Shown piece by piece: positions 59,716-64,000 of a stretch of 64,000 bases of DNA. The position numbers were made by a program, and so were the translations under genes. The notes below the pieces were generated by a model. It searched no databases. It was given only the letters and a program-made list of their open reading frames with translations, and was not told where the DNA came from. Source of the stretch: Valencia hispanica (Eukaryota > Chordata > Actinopteri > Cyprinodontiformes > Valenciidae); assembly GCA_963556495.2 (NCBI GenBank), contig OY747711.1, forward strand, positions 37,406,414 to 37,470,413, in the 5' to 3' direction. The first letter of the stretch is position 1, and each line of letters starts with the position of its first letter.

Positions 59716-60795
59716 GCATGAAAACATTGCTGTACGCTCTTATCGGATCAAAGTAAACTCCAATTATTTTAAGTGAACTGTAAGACATTCTGCCAGAGCA
59801 AATCATACGTAAACTCTCAATAATCAGGGTTTAACGTAGGTCAAAAAAGGTCAATGGTGTTACCCACTGGTGGACTTGAAAGCATGCGTGATTGTTTTGT
59901 TTTTTCCATCGGCCCAAATGAATTTCCGTTAGTAGCCTATATTTCGAAGTCAAAATTCTCAACAAAGCACACATTGTTCAATAACCAAATTTATTTACAG
60001 CAAGCCAAACATATATACACACACACTCACAAAACACCATGTAAATTATATCAGCCATTATGGTTCAAAACCACTGGCTCTGTGTTTTTTTTAGATCTAG
60101 GGGAAATAAAGAAAAAGTTAGTGTACTTTAAATGACTGATAACACTAGAATAAAGGCTCAAATTAAACAGCAGATCCCTTCTAACTTAATAATAAATCCT
60201 TTGTAACTTTATTAAACATCAGTGTAGTATTAGTTATTCTTGTGCAGCTTTATTTATTTACTTAATTAGGCTAGCAAAGTTGCTATAACTTGACAGGTTG
60301 ACTAATACTTAATGTTTAAATATCACTTTACTCCCTTATAATTAAGTTGCAAAAGTTAATTAATAATGAAGTGCTGGTTAGCTGTTTATTTCGACCAGGT
60401 TCAAGTGTTAGGCTACCAAATCACAGAAGACCAAATAATGCACACGGCAAGCGATGCGATGTGGAGTGAATAGGCTTATTTGTTTTACTCGTATCAGAAC
60501 CAATGTTGCGACTGAGGGGCACTGTTCCACTGCGCTGGACTAGACGAGATTATCTATTAACCAACCTATTGTGGATCATAGGTAAGGCTTGAGCAGACAG
60601 GCGGTGGAGTCAGTAAATTGGTCAGTGGGGAGCATCGGTGAAAAATCCCTAATCATTCCTTAATTGAAGGAGGGCCATTTTAACTGTGCCTTTTGTTTTA
60701 TATATATGACAGGTTATATTCCGAAGTCACTGTTCACTTCACATCACTTGCCATGCGTAGCAGCCTACGAATCAGCCTTAGTGTTTGACATACCC
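59716..60795. other. No supported gene
   Basis: AT-rich anonymous sequence between L2 copy 2 and the candidate exons. Confidence 0.45.
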
Positions 60796-61008
60796 TCAAC
60801 TTGACTCGTCCTGTTGGCCTACTACACTTGGACCCTCGTCGCCTTCTTGATTTTCCCTCTCAGTTCTGACAAACAAAACATAAAACATATATTGAAAACA
60901 TTGCAATTCAACTAGCCTGCACATTGCATTGCATGTCTAGCTTTCACCTGTCTGGGTTCACCTCCTCCCACAGTCTCTTACTAAAAAAGTCTGTAATTTT
61001 CGCCATAT
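60796..61008 (-). CDS. Candidate two-exon coding piece, transposase-like N-terminus
   Basis: On the minus strand, GTTTTGCAG (an acceptor ending at 61009) is followed by ATATGG. The ATG at 61006 gives MAKITDFFSKRLWEEVNPD, and the exon ends at 60948 before GTGAAA. The next acceptor, GTTTGTCAG, precedes 60865. Joining the phases gives R followed by TERENQEGDEGPSVVGQQDE and SS, then TGA at 60796-60798. The KITDFF start followed by a charged, acidic linker resembles the N-terminus of some fish hAT/ZMYM-type transposase proteins and the PCNA-binding motif (QxxIxxFF), though the first Gln is replaced. No later exon or domain was found. It may be a fossil, an exon of an unseen element, or chance. Confidence 0.35.
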
Positions 61009-61167
61009 CTGCAAAACGTAGGCGATTAGTTCACACTGGTAGGCCCAACATATTTTGTCAGTGAATCTTACAATAGATCTAATTGCTGTGCTTGGGTGTA
61101 GAGGAGACATACCTGTTGTTTCATTGAAACCGTTCAGTGAAATTGGAGATTTTCTCTGTTGGGTGAG

Positions 61168-61706
61168 TTAAAGTTACATTGTGTATTTTTTTGAGTTAAT
61201 TCTTTGCAAAACCCCTTTGTTCTTTCAAAAATATGTGCTCATTCATGTGTAATTACTTCCACCTACTAATAAACGTATTCTCGTAAGTGTAGAATCTGCT
61301 ATTCAGATTACATACGGGCGAGTCGCGCGAATGGCTGAATCCATGTTGAGCCTCCATCTTTGAAATACATTTGCCAACGGGGGACATTCCTGGAAATTCT
61401 AGCTTCGCCTTTCCCGCTTTGGCTACACTCAGTTGCACCGTGACGAGAGAGATTGTCTACTCACGACGTGGCAGACATCTGACTATATAACTAAATGCAA
61501 TGTAGTTTTCTAAAGTAACCTCATCACTGGAAGGAACACTGGACGAATTCGTAGTACTGGAAGCCATGTTAACCCTGGCATGAAACGGCCATCGTAGGAG
61601 TTAAAACGCGCTCGGAATGGGGGGGTGGGAGGTGGGGCTAGAACGTAATATTCAGTTGGTTGTTTCACTGCTAGATGGGAGAAGTTCTTATACAATGTAG
61701 CTTTAA
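61168..61706. mobile_element. MITE flanked by TTAA (piggyBac or Kolobok type)
   Basis: The element is 61172-61702 (531 bp). The left end reads AGTTACATTGTGTA; the right end reverse-complements to AGCTACATTGTATA (12 of 14 bases match). Both flanks are TTAA (61168-61171 and 61703-61706), the target used by piggyBac and Kolobok elements. No transposase frame is present. The inside is richer in G and C than its surroundings. Confidence 0.75.
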
Positions 61707-61860
61707 TGCAGGGTCATGCGCTGATTTCAAAACAGCGCCACCACTGTTGCTGCTTTTGTCTGGAGTAACTGCAGTTAAATCCCGACCACTGAGTGCATAG
61801 ACCCGACAGACAGCGCTGAAAGTATTCATTTATTTATTTATATATATTCCCATCGTGAGC

Positions 61861-61899
61861 CAGTGGCGGCAATTAATTAGACAGTGGAGGCCGCCACTG
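61861..61899. repeat. 39-bp hairpin with 10-bp perfect arms
   Basis: CAGTGGCGGC (61861-61870) and GCCGCCACTG (61890-61899) are perfect inverted repeats around a 19-base loop. CAGTGGCGG resembles the terminal repeat of some fish hAT elements, so this may be an extreme internal deletion or two abutting ends. No target duplication is visible. Confidence 0.7.
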
Positions 61900-64000
61900 A
61901 GATCCCTATGTAGGAAAAACGCTGGTAATGTCTGAGTCAACCTGCACACCAACAGGAATGAAAACATCCGGTAACTAATTAACTAAATCGGACTATAATC
62001 ATAATTTTTCCTCATTGATTTTTGAAAGCAATTTGAAATGGTATAATTCTTTGTAAAAAATATATTGTAGTTTTTTCTCTTAGGTCAAAGAACAGCATGT
62101 GACTGTGTAAAATCTCTGTAAAACATAAATAGTTAAAATAAATCCACACCAGACAGTCTGACCCTTAACAGCACCGTCTTTTCCAACTAAAACAAATCTG
62201 CCTCTCTCAAATTTTACTTTTCACTCTTCTCTTTGCTCTTTCTAATCTCTCCACCGTATTCCTTTCTGTCTTTTTTTTTCTTTCTGCACCTCCTCACTGA
62301 GATAGAAAATGTGATTCTCATGTTTAAAGCATCAGTGCAGTCTCCGGGCAGACTTCTGAATGAACTACACTCTCCCTTTCACGCATGGTTTCTTCTTTGT
62401 AGTTTTATATTTTTGCTGCTTAACTTCCAATCTAACTCTGTGTGCTCACAAAAGCCCACACTTAAGTTGCACATAATTAAATTATGTCCATCTTTTTTTA
62501 TGAATAATTATCCATTTAGTTGTCTTATTGTACAGCTTCGAAAAAATACTCTCCTCTAAAGCTTGTTCTGGTTAAACAAATCTATGCATTAAAGAGGACA
62601 AATTCTGCTTTCTGAGATCTAGAACTTTATCAAGAAATTGGAAAAAACTCTATGAAGTGAATATTTACAGGTATTACTGCTCATATAGAAATGCACCGAT
62701 AAACTGGTTGGTGGCTGAACCAGGCAATCTTCAGCGTGAACGCACAATACATAAGCATTGCCTGGGTTTGCTGAAAACAACACTCTTTGGTGTGGAAGTT
62801 GTTGCTGCAGGAAGCTATTTTCAGCAAGGTCATGTCCAAAAGCCACGATAAACTCTTTAAATGGAACTTTATAAATATATTTTTCATATTGCGTCGTGTG
62901 GCGGTTCATTGCAGCTGCAACAACAGACTTTGCAACAACACACTTATTCGCCATTTTATTTATTGCCACCCTGAAATTTTCAGTTATCATCGTATCCTTT
63001 CCTCATTCTCATTTTCAGTCTTTCTTTTTTCTTAAATAACTGTTTGCATGCATCCTTATTCAGGCAAGTATGTCGCTTCTTTAAGGTGACACCCTATTAT
63101 CTGACTAGCTTCCATCGATCACCAACCAAATGACTAAGCTTGTTCATGTGTTTCACCATACAATCTTTGCTCTTTGCTTTTGTCTCTTCCTATCTCTCCC
63201 CAAACCTTGTTCCTCTTTCTCTCATTTGAGTTTTCCTCCTCTCTGTAATTGTGTGCCCGCTGTGTTTTTCTGCCACTTCTCCTCTGTGTCCATACTTCAG
63301 GAACCCCTCACTTCCCTTGATTTTCCTTTGCTCAGAAATACTCACTTTGTGCTGAGAACGGTTGCACACCAGATGTAATTTCATCAAGTGTGCACTCTCT
63401 ACTTTTATTTGTTGTCCGCAAGAAGCGCAGAGCATGATGGGATGGGAGTTTAAGGGAGCCAGTTCCTGATGTGGTGGCCGAGCTCAGTGCTGCTGCTTCA
63501 GCTGCAGCTGGAGTACAGTCTGACTTTCACTCACACAATTGAATCAGTACAAAAAGCACTCTACAGCCAAAGATTTATTCTCACTTTATCCAAACTATGA
63601 AATCTTTTCCACCAACGAGAGTGTCTCTTTAGAAAACAGAACCCATATTGTACTATAGGATCTGCACATTTGACTTTTTTCTTTTTTTAAACATGGCATA
63701 TAATTCTCATAGCATGATAAAATCAGATTATTCCGACAGATAATAAAATTATATCACATTTTGATTATAGTAGTTATGATAATGCTATCCCTTACAACAA
63801 TTTGTTGTCACTTTTATTTTATCACATAGACTAAGCAAAATATTAAATAAAAATGTATGCTTAAACACATTATTTTACCTTTTTTTTGTTCTGCTTTATA
63901 AAGTAACAGAAGTCTCACAAGATAATATTAGTTGGCTTTGGTGTTGGGCTTTATGCTCCGGCATTGAGCACCAACAGGTGGTGGAGGGGCAGCACTGTTT
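61900..64000. other. No supported gene
   Basis: A TGCACCGAT motif at 62692-62700 hints at a worn hAT terminus, but no partner was found. The 123-codon minus frame at 62619-62990 is not recognised. The last 500 bases are anonymous. Confidence 0.45.

Noticed and set aside
62692..62700. TGCACCGAT as a hAT terminus
   Set aside because: Only one short motif with no opposing end or target duplication.

Overview
The window looks like teleost fish nuclear DNA: AT-rich, full of dinucleotide microsatellites, and dense with DNA transposon families (Tc1, hAT) and LINE families (L2, CR1/Rex) characteristic of bony fish. A percomorph, perhaps a killifish or livebearer relative, is my guess from remembered repeat families; this is inference. 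I see no complete host protein-coding gene. No open frame outside transposable elements exceeds about 125 codons, and I recognise none of those products. The window is most likely a large intron or intergenic region with a thick layer of mobile-element debris.

Layout. 0-6.7 kb: a hAT terminus, an unclassified repeat, a Tc1 relic, LINE and SINE fragments, and a 460-bp TA-flanked MITE. 6.9-9.5 kb: the best-preserved DNA transposon, a Tc1-family DD34E element on the minus strand, broken by one frameshift and one stop, with an inverted fragment of the same subfamily 1.2 kb away. 11.3-18.7 kb: a deleted Tc1-family copy, a CR1/Rex LINE 3' end, two Tc1 relics and a palindromic MITE. 19.7-21.2 kb: a hAT element carrying a second hAT with a perfect 8-bp target duplication. 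22-32 kb: SINE and Tc1 relics, including one with a readable 3' transposase half, and an L2 fragment.

33.7-36.7 kb: a nearly full-length but dead L2 LINE (endonuclease plus reverse transcriptase). 41 kb: an RTE/Rex3-like scrap. 43.85-44.96 kb: a hAT element with a BED-finger exon split by a later L2 retroposon; both insertions have exact target duplications. 45-54 kb: four more Tc1-family relics. 54.5-59.7 kb: a second L2 copy interrupted by a small hAT and by an opposite-strand CR1/Rex LINE with a 454-codon reverse transcriptase frame. 60.8-61.7 kb: two candidate coding exons (minus strand) beside a TTAA-flanked MITE.

The elements do not form a pathway. What the window offers is a readable order of insertions, several unclassified repeats present in two or three copies, and a few candidate exons or conserved elements that need comparison with other fish. 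Family names rest on recognised motifs and recalled consensus sequences; no database search was run.
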